Of a DNA stretch of 64,000 bases, positions 1-11,622 are shown one piece after another (positions within the stretch are counted from its first letter, which is position 1; each line of letters opens with the position of its first letter). Origin of the DNA: Plicaturopsis crispa FD-325 SS-3 (Eukaryota; Basidiomycota; Agaricomycetes; Amylocorticiales; Amylocorticiaceae); the NCBI GenBank assembly GCA_000827205.1, contig KN832554.1:1982345-2046344 (forward strand). The letters are read 5' to 3'. The notes beneath the pieces were generated by a model that worked only from the letters and a program-made list of their open reading frames with translations, did no database searches and was not told the DNA's origin. The position numbers were made by a program, and so were the translations under genes.

Positions 1-306
1 AGCCTTGGACGACGAAGTCGAGGAGGGCTTGGGGGCAGCAGCCTTGGAGGAGGTGGTAGGTGCCGGCGCGGCGGATGACGAGGAAGAAGAAGAAGACGCG
101 GGCCTAGCCTTGCAACGCTTGCTGTTGCTGCTGGGGCTGGCACGCTTGCGCTTGGCAATCGCGTCGTGTCCGCGAGCAGCTACGTGACGAGCCGAGATGT
201 CTTGACCCTGTGTCGCGAGCGCGGATACGGGCGTTGTGCCAAACGACGAGGCGAGGATGGCGAGAGAGGATAGTGCGATGAGGTTCAAAAACTTGATAGC
301 GGCCAT
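1..306 (-). CDS. Secreted Ser-rich protein, N-terminal part (runs off the window edge)
   Basis: Starts at the ATG read from 306 downwards and stays open through position 1, giving the first 102 residues only. Residues 1-30 form a signal peptide: a Lys at position 4, then a hydrophobic core (FLNLIALSSLAILASSF) and a small-residue cleavage region near VSALA. After it come basic pairs (AKRKR, SKRCK) that could be Kex2-type processing sites, then a low-complexity Ser/Ala/Pro/Thr linker from about residue 68. The pattern signal peptide, basic cleavage site, Ser-rich linker is common in basidiomycete secreted proteins that end in a carbohydrate-active or barrel domain, but that domain would lie outside the window, so no function is assigned. 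Confidence concerns the secreted start, not the product. Confidence 0.7.
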   Translation of the reverse strand, partial: MAAIKFLNLIALSSLAILASSFGTTPVSALATQGQDISARHVAARGHDAIAKRKRASPSSNSKRCKARPASSSSSSSSAAPAPTTSSKAAAPKPSSTSSSKA

Positions 307-995
307 TTGTGCAATATCGTGAGCGACGGGAAGGGGATAAACGAATGTCAGGCGCAGAAAAAGCGCGGTGGTGATGGGAGGAGAATGTGAACAAGAGGGA
401 CAACCGACGATTTTGCCGTTGAGAACTTATGGGCGGGCTGGAAATCTATTCCCACGGCTAAGACCATGCGTGCACGGACCCTCCAACAGGCTCCCATGGA
501 GCTCTCTCTTCGCCGTAGACTGTTAGAAAAAACTCTGGGCATCTTCTGTTTTTTCTAGTGCCTGATCGCGCTCAAGTCGACGACGTGAAGTGTCCGATTT
601 GTCCCCCTTTACCGCTGTCTTTACAGCCCGAGAACGTACGCGTTTGTCGCGTAACTTGGGCTGTAACTGCGCAACATGTTTCTCTCGCTCTCTCGTTCTC
701 GTAAAATTTATCTCCAAGTATCTCCAGTCGCAGCTGTCACCTTGCCAGCAACCACTGTAATCAGCCTCGCAGGAGACTGGTGGTGTTGAGAAATGCCATG
801 GCGACAAAGGCTCGACTTGTGACTAAATCGGGGCTGTCCTCGCATAGCCGAGTTTGTGGGAAATATCAAAAAGCGCGACCGTCCATTCTCCTCCTTTTTC
901 TCTAACCTTCAAGTTTGACACGAAGAAACCGGTTCAACAAGTTCATCCTAGTGTTCATCGTACTCAACACACCCACAAGTTCCCATCTCGCACTC
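307..995. other. Intergenic, divergent promoter region
   Basis: No gene is supported here. It separates the start of the leftward secreted protein from the start of the rightward RRM gene. A short pyrimidine run (about 885-905) precedes the RRM gene, as often seen upstream of fungal transcription starts. No convincing TATA box was seen. Confidence 0.6.
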
Positions 996-2206
996 ATGTC
1001 TGACGCCCCCGCCGCCCCAGTCACCGAAAACGGCGTGCCTCCCGCTGCGCAAGAATCCGCTATCGAAGAAGCTCCCGGTTTCAAGGTGTGCATTTGCTTA
1101 TTTCACTCGTCCGACCTATCCACCTCCGTTGTCTCATCGTCGATCCTCCACAGGTCTTCGCTGGAAATCTTGCGTACTCCACCACGGATGAAGGGCTGAA
1201 GGCTTTCTTTGCGCCTGTCGAAAAGGACATGTACGTCTCGTTTACATCAAAACGTGGCACCGCGCCTGCTGGCATTCGAGTGGCGTGCTGATCTTTTTGT
1301 TTGCCCCTCTAGCCTCACCGCCCAGGTCATCCTGCGGGGGACCCGCTCCGCGGGCTACGGGTTTGTCTCTTTGAGCACAGCAGAGGCCGCGCAAAAGGCT
1401 GTCGAGGCCCTTAACAAGAAGGAGCTCGACGGCCGTGAGGTAGTTGTTGAGGTTGCCAAGCCGCCTGAACAAAAAGACCAAGAGAAGAAGGAAAAGCGGG
1501 CCAAGAGGCGGCCTGGCAGACGCGGCAGCAAGTCGGTACCTGGAGAGGTCACTGAGGCTGAGGCCAACGGCGAGGCGAAGCCTGAGGGCGCCGTGTCTGG
1601 CACCGACGAGGCGGCGAAGCCCAAGAAGAAGAAGAAGAAGGCTGCCGTGCGTTTGATTCGTCGTTCTCTAAATGTTCCGCGACTGATATTCTCACTGCCC
1701 ATTAGCGCAAGCCCAAGGCCAAGAAGGAGGATGGCGAGGCCGCCGAAGCGACCGACGCTGCTCCCGCTGAGGGCGCGGCCGCTGGCGAGGGCGCCAAGAA
1801 GCGTGCTCGCAAGGCGAAGGCTCCTCGTCCCCCGCGTCCCGCCGGCGAAGACCCCGCTGGCGAGCCGTCCAAGACCATGCTCTTTGTTGCCAACCTCGGA
1901 TTCAACATCGAAGATGACGGTCTTAGCGCCCTCTTCACCGAGGCCGGCATCAACGTTGTCTCCGCCCGCATCGTCCGCCGCCGCTGGGGGCAACCGAGAA
2001 AGAGCAAGGGTTACGGATTCGTCGACGTGGGCAGCGAGGAGGAGCAGAAGAAGGCCATCGCAGCTCTCGAGGGCAAGGAGGTTGGTGGCAGGACCATTGC
2101 CGTCAAGGTCGCCGTCAACACGCCTCAGGAGGAGGGTGAGGCGGAGTCCGGCGAGGCGAAGCCCGAGGCCGCTGCTGCACCCGAGGCGGCCGTCACCGCC
2201 GCCTAA
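996..2206 (+). CDS. Two-RRM RNA-binding protein, Sbp1/Rnp1-like
   Basis: Four exons: 996-1085, 1154-1230, 1313-1646, 1706-2206; 333 residues. RRM1 (about 31-100) shows the RNP2-like VFAGNL and the RNP1-like SAGYGFVSL; RRM2 (about 225-300) shows LFVANLGF and SKGYGFVDV. Between them lies a Lys/Ala/Glu-rich basic linker with a long lysine run, and the C-terminus is Ala/Glu-rich. Two RRMs separated by a charged linker, at this size, resemble yeast Sbp1/Rnp1, which act on mRNA translation and decay; the family assignment is seen in the sequence, the Sbp1 role is an inference. The start ATG was chosen because the frame joins RRM1 cleanly over two introns of 68 and 82 nt. Cytoplasmic or nucleolar location cannot be told. 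Confidence 0.88.
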
Positions 2207-2742
2207 TCATCTTACATCCCATCCATACCTCACCCATCCATGCTATCCTTCACGAACTCAGATTCAGTCACGCATGGCACGTCCTGTTCCCAGGTCGTGC
2301 TTCCTGCGGATGGCTCGCGTCTCCAATTCCCACCGCTACGTTTTTGCTTTCCCCAGTCAAAAGTCATTTATATGCAATTCTTACTAGCGGTCCGACGCCG
2401 TTTCTTTACGATCACGACTTGTAGTGTCGCCCCATTCAATTCAAAAGCGACACTTCTGTTCATTTCCATCTAACTGATCTTCAGTTGAGCGTTAGTCCTT
2501 GGTCAAGATCGCGTAAGTAGCCCGAAAGTCAGTGTCAATTGTGTAGGAACATCCCTTGACGAACCACCACTGTGTTCTTTCATTGATACGCAAATCGTAG
2601 GTACCAATGGTGCGAGCGTCGATCTGGTTTACAGGACTCGGACCCAAATGCTGACTCGGTGACTTTCTTGCTCTTGAAGCCAACTTGAAGCTAAGGATAT
2701 GCGGCACGCGCTTCTAACAAATCACGCTCACAGTGAACTCTC
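2207..2742. other. Intergenic, 3' region of the RRM gene and promoter of GPATCH11
   Basis: No coding region supported on either strand. The first ~250 nt are pyrimidine-rich, consistent with a 3' untranslated region. Short open frames on both strands lack family similarity or splice support. Confidence 0.55.
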
Positions 2743-3967
2743 ATGTCAGACGACGAGGATGACTATCTCTCAGACAAATTTCTAGTCGAGACCGCAAATC
2801 CTCCCCCGGCACCAAAGACATACGCGGAGCGACGCAAGGAGGCGGAACGCCAGGCGCGAATCAAGAATGAGGAGAACCGACTTAAGAGCCGCAGACAGCT
2901 CGAGCTCGAGTCCCGCGAGGAGGGTCTCAGCAAGAGTCTCTTCGAGCGCGCAAAGGAGGAGGAGAGCGCGGGACTGGTGTCCGGAAACAAGGCCCTGTCG
3001 ATGATGATGAAGATGGGGTTCACACCCGGCCAGGCGCTTGGAAAGGTGGAGCCGCAGGACGCGAAGGCGCCGTCGGGCACACCTGAAGCTGAACGGTCTG
3101 GGACATCACCAGAACCCTCCACGAGCAAGCTGAAGCACAAGATCGAACCACTGCCAATAAATGAATGGACAGGTGTGTACCTAAGAGCATCGCACATTCG
3201 GGATCATCTGAACGAGCGCTGGATAGGCAAGAAGGGTATCGGCTTGGGGAAGCGCGCGCGCTCCCCGACGTCCGCAGAGCGCGTTGCCAAGATGGCAAAG
3301 ATGGCAGAGAGTGCGAGCCATGACACCTTCCGTGATCGCACCCGTCAAGAATACGAGGAGCGACGGGCTGAAGGGCGGCTAGGGCCCGCCCAACGCACCT
3401 GCGTAACGTTGGATGAGAAGAATGGGAAGCAGGTAAGCCGTAAACATCATCACTCCTACATCATCCGTATTGACGGTAGCATATTGTATGCAGTTCAACG
3501 TCCTTTGGTTGAATCCCAAAGACACCGGGTCTTTTCCAGAAGGACTAGTAGACGCCCTCTCGGAGCAAAATTATCACGCATTACTGGTCGCCTCAGAGCT
3601 TCAACGCGCACGAGATGATGTGCAGGCCCGGTTGCGCCGGCAGATGCAGGAAGATGCTCTGCAACCTCTTGACGACCTCGACGAGCCGCCCGCCATCCCC
3701 ATACCATCCGTATCTGAGGACAAGTTCTCCGCGGAGACGGTAGCGGAAGTTGCCCAGTTCTTACGGTTAAACGTACGTCTGGCACTTATATGACTCGTGT
3801 TGGTACTGACTTGGTGGTCATTTGCTCAGGCCCAGGACAGGCTGCACCTTGTCCTGTCCTATCTCCGTGACAAGTATGCATATTGTTTCTGGTGTGGAAC
3901 GCAATATGATGATGTTGACGAGATGGAGGAAAAGTGTCCGGGAGCGGATGAAGATGCGCACGACTAA
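2743..3967 (+). CDS. GPATCH11: G-patch domain-containing protein 11 homologue
   Basis: Four exons: 2743-3172, 3227-3432, 3494-3772, 3830-3967; 350 residues. The order matches animal GPATCH11: an acidic start (MSDDEDDYLSDKF), a long charged helix of Arg/Glu/Lys, a G-patch-like segment (MMMKMGFTPGQALGK then KKGIGLGKR, the latter completed across intron 1), a helix with RRAEGRLGPAQR, and a C-terminal DUF4187 domain ending in CFWCGTQYDDVDEMEEKCPG, with two CxxC-like cysteine pairs. G-patch proteins commonly partner DEAH-box helicases; GPATCH11 is linked to splicing and kinetochores in animals. That role is inferred from homology. All intron phases agree and the stop follows DEDAHD, as in the animal protein. 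Confidence 0.92.
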
Positions 3968-4493
3968 TCAGCGCACAGCTCTCAGCACCCAGCACTTCAG
4001 ATCATTTGTACACGCTCGCAATTGTATCCAGCCCGACGATCGCAATAACTACGGCATTCAATATAACCTGAAGAGTGCCTACCATTGCTGAGTTCTGTTC
4101 CTGTCGCCTTGTCATCGTCGGACCCGCTTGCGAATCATTACTTGATTCGATTGTTGAACACGGAAGTAGCATTGGAACTCATCGAAGAGTTGACGTGAAG
4201 GTTAGGCAATAAAAATAATTGCAACGAGATACTTCACAAGTGAGGACAATGGGTAAGGAATGAGCGAAAGCAGGTGCCGTAAATAATAGAAAGAGAGGAT
4301 TAGAGAGGAACCAATAGCCTCGAGAGGGACAGTCGTCTGCAGGGTATCGACTTAGACAAGGGAAAACGTACGTAGGGAGCGGGAGACGCGAAATAGACGT
4401 ATAGGAATGACCGGGACCTAGTTGTATAGTGTACAGTGGAAGAGCGTCCGTGGAAAGCATACTACAAGCAAGCAAGGACAAGAACTCCGGCGC
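3968..4493. other. Convergent intergenic region
   Basis: Lies between the stop of GPATCH11 and the stop of the leftward Ser-rich gene. An AATAAA occurs at 4208-4213 on the + strand, about 240 nt after the GPATCH11 stop, a possible polyadenylation signal. Nothing else recognised. Confidence 0.5.
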
Positions 4494-5439
4494 TTAGGCC
4501 ATCGGAGACACAAAACGACGATAGTGCTCTTGAACGTCAGAGCGAGGCGCACCAGATATACGCACGCCCGTATGCAGATACGCGTGGTGCGCCAGCGGTT
4601 CGCTCTCCGATATCTCGGGGAGACCATTGGAGGACACCAATGGCGAACCGCGAATGGACCCCGGACGAGAACGCGGTCGCTCCACATCCATGGCTGAATT
4701 CATAGGGAGCGCGGGTGAAGACGATCGGGGTAGAAGGGTGGGCAGCGTCGGAATGGATGGGACGAACAAGGCGTCAGACGAATTTTGGGCGTTGTGCGGA
4801 AAGTTGGGCGTTGTGGGCGACGCCTGCGGTGTTTTGCGACGGACGTAGGAGGATATGGGTGTAGACAGGCTGTCTGCCCTGGTCACGCTTCTGTCTCGGC
4901 GCGCACCTGCATTTCTGCGAAACGTCGCCCGCGAAGGTGATGGCTCAAGCGATCCTTCCCGTGAACCAGGTGAATTCTATAGAAAACGCGAGATTAGCGT
5001 GTCGTTCATGTACACTCCCGCAGCCAAAGAATCTACCTTGCTTTGCCGCTCAGTATTCCTCTCGTTCAAAGATATCGATGGCAAACTGCCTCTCCTGGCG
5101 GACTATCCAGGATCCTTCAGATTTGGCAGTCCCTGATATATGATACACACTTACCATTAGGGGAGAGGAATACGGCGCATATCTCACTCTGCGTAAAGAT
5201 ACGCCGTGCCCCTCGGGATCGAAATCGCGCAGAGAGGAGACAGATTGCGATTTATGGGGATGACGAGAAATGCTCGCGATCGGGGTATGGCGAGAGGAAT
5301 TGAATGACGAAGCGGACGAACAAGACGAAGAGCGCGAGCGTGCGCCGGCCTCTGCTGTGAGAGACTGGGGAGACTGTTTTGGACCGTTCTCGAGGCCTAA
5401 AGTAGCCATGAGTTCAACGAAAGAGGGGAGGGCTGTCAT
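4494..5439 (-). CDS. Ser/Pro-rich protein of unknown function
   Basis: Two exons on the minus strand: 5439-5155 and 4976-4494, joined over a 178 nt intron with GTAAGT and CTATAG ends, phase 0; 255 residues. The start MTALPSFVELMATLGL looks like a short conserved amphipathic motif; the rest is a low-complexity Ser/Arg/Pro region (RSRSSSCSSASSFNSS; SPTTPNFPHN) typical of disordered phosphoproteins. No enzymatic domain, membrane segment or signal peptide is visible. I do not recognise a characterised family, although the N-terminal motif feels familiar from other basidiomycete hypothetical proteins. The intron is longer than its neighbours, so an extra small exon inside it cannot be excluded. 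Function unknown. Confidence 0.6.
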
Positions 5440-6350
5440 TTAGACGCTGATCCAGGTTGAGGACGAGACAGTTGAGGGGGAATAAACGGATAGCAGAAAA
5501 GAGATTGGGGAAAGATGGGGCGACCTGCAGGCAACCTTGGACCGAATTACGAAGAAGCCCCCTGGCTATAAAGGCGACAGACCTTAGAAACACTTGGCCT
5601 CGCGCTGTCGTCAAGCTAAGTAACATACGACTATCATGGAGTCGAAACAGACATTCCTTCGGTGGTTCTTCCATTTGCATTAATTATTCTCGTTGTCGTC
5701 GGCAAGGAGATGTCTGGAGATGTGGTCCGAATTTAGGTAACCCATTATGGGGCCGAGCCGAGACTGCGATTGTCAGGGGCTGCCTGCGTCCTCGTCGAGA
5801 GCGTTGGGGTAGCCGTTGCACGGTATGGCCATCATACGCGTGAGCATGTTCTGTTTCGCTCTGTTGCAACCTGCAACGGGCAACGCCTCACTGCGAGTTC
5901 TTGGCTCGCCAATTCGTGACTGCAATTCATATTCAGTGAACCGGACGATGCGCATCAAGGCAACCATACGTCTCTACGCAGCTCAGCACCCGTTACGCCG
6001 GTTACCTCTCTACAAGACGCGTCCCGACCATGTCGGTCACTCGGAGCATGGGCTACGCTATACCCGTCGCCAACGACTTGTCTGATCCAGGGAAAGACAC
6101 AAAAAGACAAGTTTCAAGCAGATCCACAGCTCCTCTCGAACTTGATAGCAGGAGCCTCAGGTTTAGCGGTCTCGAGATGGGGAAAACGAGGAGAAAATGC
6201 GATGCAATTTCGCGTAAAAAATCAATTATTGCGAAGCGGTCGAAGCAACCATCGAGACGCGCCACGTGGAAGCCGGCGGCACCTCCATTAACAAGTCGGT
6301 AAATAGCCGTAAATAGAAATCTTTCTCGTTCTGCCATCGCTGTGCTCGCC
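5440..6350. other. Intergenic divergent region upstream of RPB12
   Basis: 911 nt between the start of the leftward Ser-rich gene and the start of RPB12. No coding region is supported; open frames on both strands are short and unlike any family I know. AT-rich stretches near 6210-6240 and 6300-6320 (GTAAATAGCCGTAAATAG) may belong to the RPB12 promoter. Confidence 0.55.
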
Positions 6351-6681
6351 ATGAATCAGCAACCGGGCGCGTCAAACGCAAACATGGGAGGCGGTGGGGG
6401 CGGTGGATCGTACATACCCGTTCCCAGGCAGGATATGGAGTACTTGTGCGCCGGTAGCTATCGCAATTACTGCCTACGAAACTACTTTTGCTGACTCGCG
6501 TGTGACCGAAAAAGACTGTGGTGCGAAAAACGAAATCAAGTCCAGGGAGCCCATACGATGCAGGGAGTGCGGACACCGTATAATGTATAAGAAAAGGACA
6601 AAGCGAAGTGAGCATGATCTCTTTTCACCGTCCTTTCGCGTTTTGACCAGCCATGCAGTGGTACAATTCGAGGCCCGGTAG
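6351..6681 (+). CDS. RPB12: RNA polymerase I/II/III common subunit RPB12 (ABC10-alpha)
   Basis: Three exons: 6351-6453, 6515-6607, 6659-6681; 72 residues. This is the smallest common subunit of the three nuclear RNA polymerases and binds one zinc ion. The zinc ribbon is complete once spliced: CADC (residues 33-36), then [15 protein letters not shown] with the second CxxC, followed by the invariant [12 protein letters not shown] and the terminal MVQFEAR. The last exon is only 23 nt. An N-terminal Gly-rich tail (residues 12-19) is longer than in yeast, which is usual in basidiomycetes. None of the single open frames shows the whole protein, so automatic gene callers could miss it. The intron acceptor AAAAAG of intron 1 is unusual in being purine-rich, but it is the only site that restores CADC. 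Confidence 0.95.
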
Positions 6682-7067
6682 TCCATCTCGCGTTGCCGTC
6701 GCATCCATGTATTTATTTCCGCAACATCGTGCAAACCCGATCTATGTAATACATCACACAACTCGCCCACCCTCTACGTGTCACGCGTTGTCCTTGTGCC
6801 CATGCGCCCCAAGGTGAATACGTGGTCTTGGTTTCACAGTCTACGGTTTTTACCCACAGTTACAGATCGCCGAACGATGTGTCCTTGCAGCTGCCAGGCA
6901 GCCGCACGGCGTCTGTTCGTACGTGAGCGTTGGGGTCTAGAGGGCCTGCGGACGAAGAGCTAACGTGAAGCGCAATATGAAGGGTATCCGACCAGCAGGC
7001 CTAATAGATATCCATTGAACTGTATCCCCTCTAGTTGCATACAAGTACAGTGGTTGTTGATTCTTCT
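6682..7067. other. Convergent intergenic region
   Basis: Between the stops of RPB12 and the leftward DUF6593 gene. No coding or RNA gene seen. Confidence 0.5.
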
Positions 7068-7856
7068 TCACCAATCGTCCCTCAGCTTGAACCAAAGATT
7101 TAGAAAGAAGGTCACGACGAATCGATCCAGCACACTTTCCACTCGGCTGAGGACGTGGAGGATGGAGGTTTCGTGCGTCCACGATGCGACCGTCCTGCCG
7201 AGCCAATCTGTGCACTTTCGGGCAGCCCGCGCATCAGCAGACGAGTACATCGAGCAGATACTGTGTGACGCACAATCAGGTCATTCCCGTTGTCCCCGAT
7301 CTTCCACTTGTATTCTGACCCCTTTGCCTGAAACCGTCGTGATCTATGTGATTTTCAAGCCATTGAGAGGATCTCAATCCGAGTGAATGGTATCGTAGAG
7401 AATAGCGAGCTCACGCGCTTGAGTCTTTCTTCTTCAGTCGGATGTCTCTGATCGATATACCCTGCGTAGCACCTCGTCAGCAGGAAGTCGGAGAACTTTG
7501 CCGAGGGAGGCGGACCTCCTCTATGCCTCCGAAGTATACCGTCAAATTGGTTTGTGATCGCCATTCTATCTGTCCCGCCGTCTCGAGCATGTTCGTAGTT
7601 AGATTGGTGCGGTGGAAAGTCGTGATGCCATTATTAACGTTGAGCCCGGACGATGGATCCATGGGATGGTAAAACTGGGGTGACAGAGAAGAAGCAAGCG
7701 AAAATTAGACGCGAAAGCCCGAGGCAGTATACGGCTGCTTACTCGATAAAGCCTTATATCGGCCCCTCCCTCGACGACTTGATACACCGTAAACGTTCGC
7801 ATGTCCTTGTTCGGACTGTCGAAAGCCACCCGAAGGTAGACGTCGTCTCCAGCCAT
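7068..7856 (-). CDS. DUF6593 family protein
   Basis: Five exons on the minus strand: 7856-7743, 7674-7516, 7461-7415, 7343-7274, 7214-7068; 178 residues. The fold family DUF6593 is abundant in agaricomycetes and of unknown function. Recognised segments: MAGDDVYLRVAFDSPNKD (start), FTVYQVVEGGADIRLYRFYH, an ITTFHR strand, AGQIEWRSQTNLTVYFGGIEE, SIRDIRLKKKDSS, RRFQAKGSEYKWKIGDNGN, and the C-terminal VESVLDRFVVTFFLNLW. All of these fall in order for the family. Read without the four introns the gene looks frameshifted, but every break is resolved by a GT-AG intron of about 50-70 nt. No signal peptide. Likely a small soluble beta-rich protein; role unknown. Confidence 0.8.
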
Positions 7857-9132
7857 GATGTCAAGATCGATTAATATGAGGCCGTGCTTTTATATCGGTC
7901 AGAGGAGGCGTGCGCCGCGTGTTTTGCGCATGCGCGCGCTGGAACGAGAAGCTGGTCGGGTCGTCACTCGTTGCTGCAAAGTAGATTGGAAACGGACTTG
8001 AAATAATGGGATGATGCAGCCCACTAACGGAGAGAGATGAGATCTTCGAGATCTGATCCGACGAGGGTAAAAGCCAAAGATGTACAATCGATGTCGCCCG
8101 TAACGGTGTTGGGTCTTGAAGCGCTCGTCGGGCGCAGGAACGAAGTGCGAGGCCCAGGGGTTTCTAGGAACGGGGCGACTAGTAGGCGATCGGTAGTGTG
8201 GACGAGCTAATGACAGTTGCAAGGGCATCAAGGCAGGTAAACACATTGCCCGAATGGAGTGAAACACGCCGCACTTATCGATGTAAAACGCGCCCTAAGG
8301 ACATGGCAAGGCCTCGGCGAGATAGGTCGTAGAATTGCCAATTTCTGTCAGAACGGGGCCGGGCGGAACGAGACAGATCATGAGGGCCCGGTAGTGAGGC
8401 TACTCAAGAGGCTGCAGGTGTGTGGCTGCGCATGCACCGTGGTGGCGCCGTGCGGTAAAAACTTGCCGGAGGAAACGCGACTTTTGCACAGTCTAGGAAC
8501 TATCTTCCAAGGATAAGCGGGTCGGTTGCACACAATAAAATAGAGCAGAGAATTTAGAAACGAACGTGGAGCTGCGAAATTATGCCTAATCATCGCGTGC
8601 AGGGAACGAGGGGGACTTGAGGTAAATTGTATGGCAGGAAACACTCACGTCCCGCAGTTAGCGTACATTTCTGGGCATACGTGGAACGCCGGGAAGCTTG
8701 GAAATGGGCTGCTTGTTACCGACAGATGAGCATAGACAAACGCGGGAGACACAAGACTCTGAGGGTGTGCTGCATACACGTGGCGTGCATCAGGGATTGG
8801 GATCCACTTTGGAGCATCGAACCGCTAACAAGTATCAGAAGAAATTATAGCAACAAGAGGGAAAACGGCTACAGGTTGAGTGCTAGGCAGGTGCCAGGCA
8901 AAGGCAGAGGCAGCCTGTAAACAGCGTACCGGGAGCGCAAACGTTGAAATTCAAAGTCAAACGTTCCCGCGGACGCCGCAACTGATTATTTAATTATTTA
9001 ATTATGGGTGGCGCGCAGTATTTGGCGTTGTTAGCCCGCATAATTCCGAGAGGCAACGCCAGGGCGGAGTCAAGGTTTCTGACCAAAGTCCCCATCGTAA
9101 TCTCCAAACTCGTAAAACCCATTTGAACTTCA
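7857..9132. other. Intergenic divergent region, 1.3 kb
   Basis: Contains the promoter of the DUF6593 gene (left) and of the bZIP gene (right). No coding region is supported. A short A/T stretch at about 8983-9005 repeats TTATTTAA. Nothing else recognised. Confidence 0.55.
7887..7896 (-). promoter_or_regulatory. TATA-box candidate for the DUF6593 gene
   Basis: On the minus strand it reads GATATAAAAG, about 30 nt upstream of the DUF6593 start codon. Very close TATA placement implies a short leader. Confidence 0.5.
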
Positions 9133-10990
9133 ATGCCTGCTAGTCGTGAACGGAGTGTCTCGGGCGACTTGGACGTGAGTGGCGTTGTCTACATTTTTCT
9201 TACGGCGCCGCTCACCATACTACCCGGTAGGATTCCGAGGATGTGGATTCTCCTATAGACGGATCGCAGCCTCCAGGCAAACCCGGTCGCAAGAAAAACC
9301 CAAAGTCAGCGCGCCCAGCTTTTCCTTAGCCGAAAGTCATCATTGCTTACCCGGTCATCTGCTCTACAGCTCTCAGGCCGCCCGCCGTGACCAGAACCGT
9401 ATCGCGCAACGTGAATTTCGTCTGAGAAAGCAACAAAGGGTCCGTGAAGAAGTGTTTGACAGGTGTGTTGACAGCTCGGGCTAACGAGTTCCGCCAGATA
9501 CGTGACTTGGAAGCTCGAGTGGAGATTTTGTCCGGAGGAAAGGATGAGGCAATTGGCGAAATGCGAAATATCTTAAAGGGTGCGGCGACACCCGGCTATT
9601 GTGGGGAACGACGGGCTAACGCGGTCAGCACATTAGATTTAATGCAAGAGAACCAAACGCTACGAAACCTACTTCGTGGGTTGGGCTCGTTCATAGGCGA
9701 TGGTGCTGGAGGACTTCTGCCCAAACTTGGGTGGAACATGACAGATTTCAACACCTTCGTCAACAGATCGGAAACGGACACGGCATGGGAGAGCTTTCAG
9801 CAGCGTAAAAAGGCGCAGGGGCCTGGCTCAGCTGCGAGCAAGCGTCCTGCGGAGGACGAGTTTGGTGCGGGACCGTCGACGGCTAAGAAACCACGAGGCG
9901 AAGAAGGCGGCTCCGACAACCGCGAATACCCGTTGTCGTTCAGTTTGAACAGCGCGGTTCCTCCGGCACCTACCACTCTCTACTCTTCGTCAACTAGAAG
10001 CCAGGATAGTGCCATGTTCCCCGAGCTGATGCGCCCGCCTTCTGGTTCCGCTATGTTCATGCAGCCATCGCCACCGACGAATACCGTTGGCCAGTACAGT
10101 AGTCCTGGTTCCTCGTCGTCTACGGGCCTGAATTCTTTCCAGTCCTTCCTGCCCTCCGTAAGCATAAATTCCGAATCGCAGAACAGCATGGCCCCGCCGA
10201 CGTATCCGTCCACTTCGAATGGTTCGGCACCGGCGCCCCAGCGGAGAATGTCTGGTTCCAACTCACTCACGCAAGAGCAGCTGGAGGACAGTGACGACCC
10301 CAAGAAGAACGAAGCGTATAAGCTTGTGCAGTGAGTCTCCTTGACTATATATACTGCTTCGGAACGCTAAACGCAGGTTTCAAGCTACCATCTGGACAAC
10401 TACAAACGCAATAGTGCATATTGCCTTCCCGCATCACTTCGACCGACTCTCGTGCAGAGGTAAATTTACACACGACATACATAGGATGCGCAATTGCTAA
10501 CTCAATCTGCTACAGAACAGTGCCTCATGGTCTGGATCTATTCTTACGCACTTCTTAACCTACCGTTGACAGTTCGTGTCTTCTAGAGAGCGTCATTGAC
10601 CGAATTCTTCATCCGGAACTGCGCGACCGCGCCATCCTTCTGCGAGGTACACCTACTGTTTTGTCAGCGCTGCACCAGAAACTTACTTACCTTGTTGACA
10701 GGCCGTTTCGATCTCGTCGACTGCTTATTGGATTATCGTACGGCTGTGACTATCCACGGCGACGACGTGCTCGCGCACAGCAACTGGGAAATTGGTGAAT
10801 CATGGCTCAGAAAATACGGGTGCGTACCCCTGGCCTTCGGTCAACCATTGTGCGGTGCTCACCGACTCCTTGCAGATTTTTGGTCGACCAGGCGACACTC
10901 AATATCACGAATCGCTGGAGGCGAGAACGGGGAGATAGTGAACTACGTCTCGCAGATATTGTTCCTCGCGAGCAGGCTTCGTCCACCTAA
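9133..10990 (+). CDS. bZIP transcription factor with C-terminal DUF3425 domain
   Basis: Ten exons: 9133-9174, 9231-9304, 9370-9439, 9498-9579, 9637-10330, 10385-10459, 10516-10529, 10587-10646, 10702-10819, 10876-10990; 447 residues. The basic region (about 40-62) reads SQAARRDQNRIAQREFRLRK and has the AP-1/Yap-type NxxAQxxFR signature, followed by a leucine-zipper-like helix (IRDLEARVEILSGG). It is split by an intron right after the basic region. A disordered Ser/Pro region fills about 160-290. The C-terminal DUF3425 domain contains YHLDNYKRNSAYCLPASLRP, RFDLVDCLLDYRTAVTIHG and NITNRWRRERGD. bZIP-DUF3425 proteins are fungal nuclear regulators, some linked to stress or secondary metabolism; the target here is unknown. 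One exon is 14 nt. Confidence 0.9.
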
Positions 10991-11252
10991 CGGACATTAG
11001 GGAACGAACCAACTTAATGTCCTTATGGCATAATATGTTTGAGGGTCTTGGGACATTATTAGATTCGTATATCCTGTAGGAAAGGGCCGCTAATGTATAC
11101 TTTAATGGAATCGAATGGCTCGCGCAGAATTGCTCTCCCGTAGCTCCCTACTCTGACTAGCTGTTTCGTGCAACCAAAACAAAATGACAGGTTAGGACGA
11201 CTGAAAGTATGCCAGTCCTGACGAGAACACGGACCAGGATGTTGGGCGTCGA

Positions 11253-11613
11253 CTACCAAGTGGCTTTCTTGACACCCGGCAGCTCTCCTTTCAGAGCCTT
11301 CAGGCGGAATTGATGCTGCACCACCGCCCATGTCAGACTATCTGCCGTCCAAAGTACACGTATAAACACGCACCCTGCACAGACCGAACTCGCTGATGAT
11401 CCCCCTGCCTCTTCCGGACTCGTGGCACCGATTTTTCACGGTCGACGGGAGCGTGTACCGGGTGAAGGTGTTGAGCTGCAATTGCGCCTGGTGGCGCACC
11501 TGGGGCGGCAGGCTCTGGTTGCGCGCAACGTATAGATACGCCCTGCGCAGGAGCTCGTTCGTTTTGACGCCCTGGCGGGCTTTCATGTCCCTCAGGACTC
11601 GGATGCTGGGCAT
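11253..11613 (-). CDS. MRP2: Mitochondrial small-subunit ribosomal protein uS14m
   Basis: Two exons on the minus strand: 11613-11374 and 11315-11253; 100 residues, the family's usual length. uS14m sits in the head of the mitochondrial 30S-type subunit. Diagnostic sequence: RRAYLYVARNQSLPPQVRHQ, LNTFTRYTLPSTVKNRCHES, GRGRGIISEFGLCR at the exon 1 end, and after the intron HQFRLKALKGELPGVKKATW. No zinc-binding cysteine quartet is present, as in mitochondrial and C-minus forms. The start MPSIRVLRDMKARQ is the normal fungal one, preceded by a run of CCACC. Its start codon lies 9 bp from the ATG of a small rightward ORF, so the two share a very short promoter. Confidence 0.95.
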
Positions 11614-11622
11614 GGTGGTGGT

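Noticed and set aside
1209-2387. A 392-codon open frame over the RRM gene
   Set aside because: Its first part is RRM gene exon 3, but it reads through intron 3 and continues in the wrong frame; RRM2 is in the other frame.
7068-7856. DUF6593 gene as a frameshifted pseudogene
   Set aside because: The apparent breaks vanish when GT-AG introns 7515-7462, 7414-7344 and 7273-7215 are removed; the spliced protein keeps all family motifs in order.
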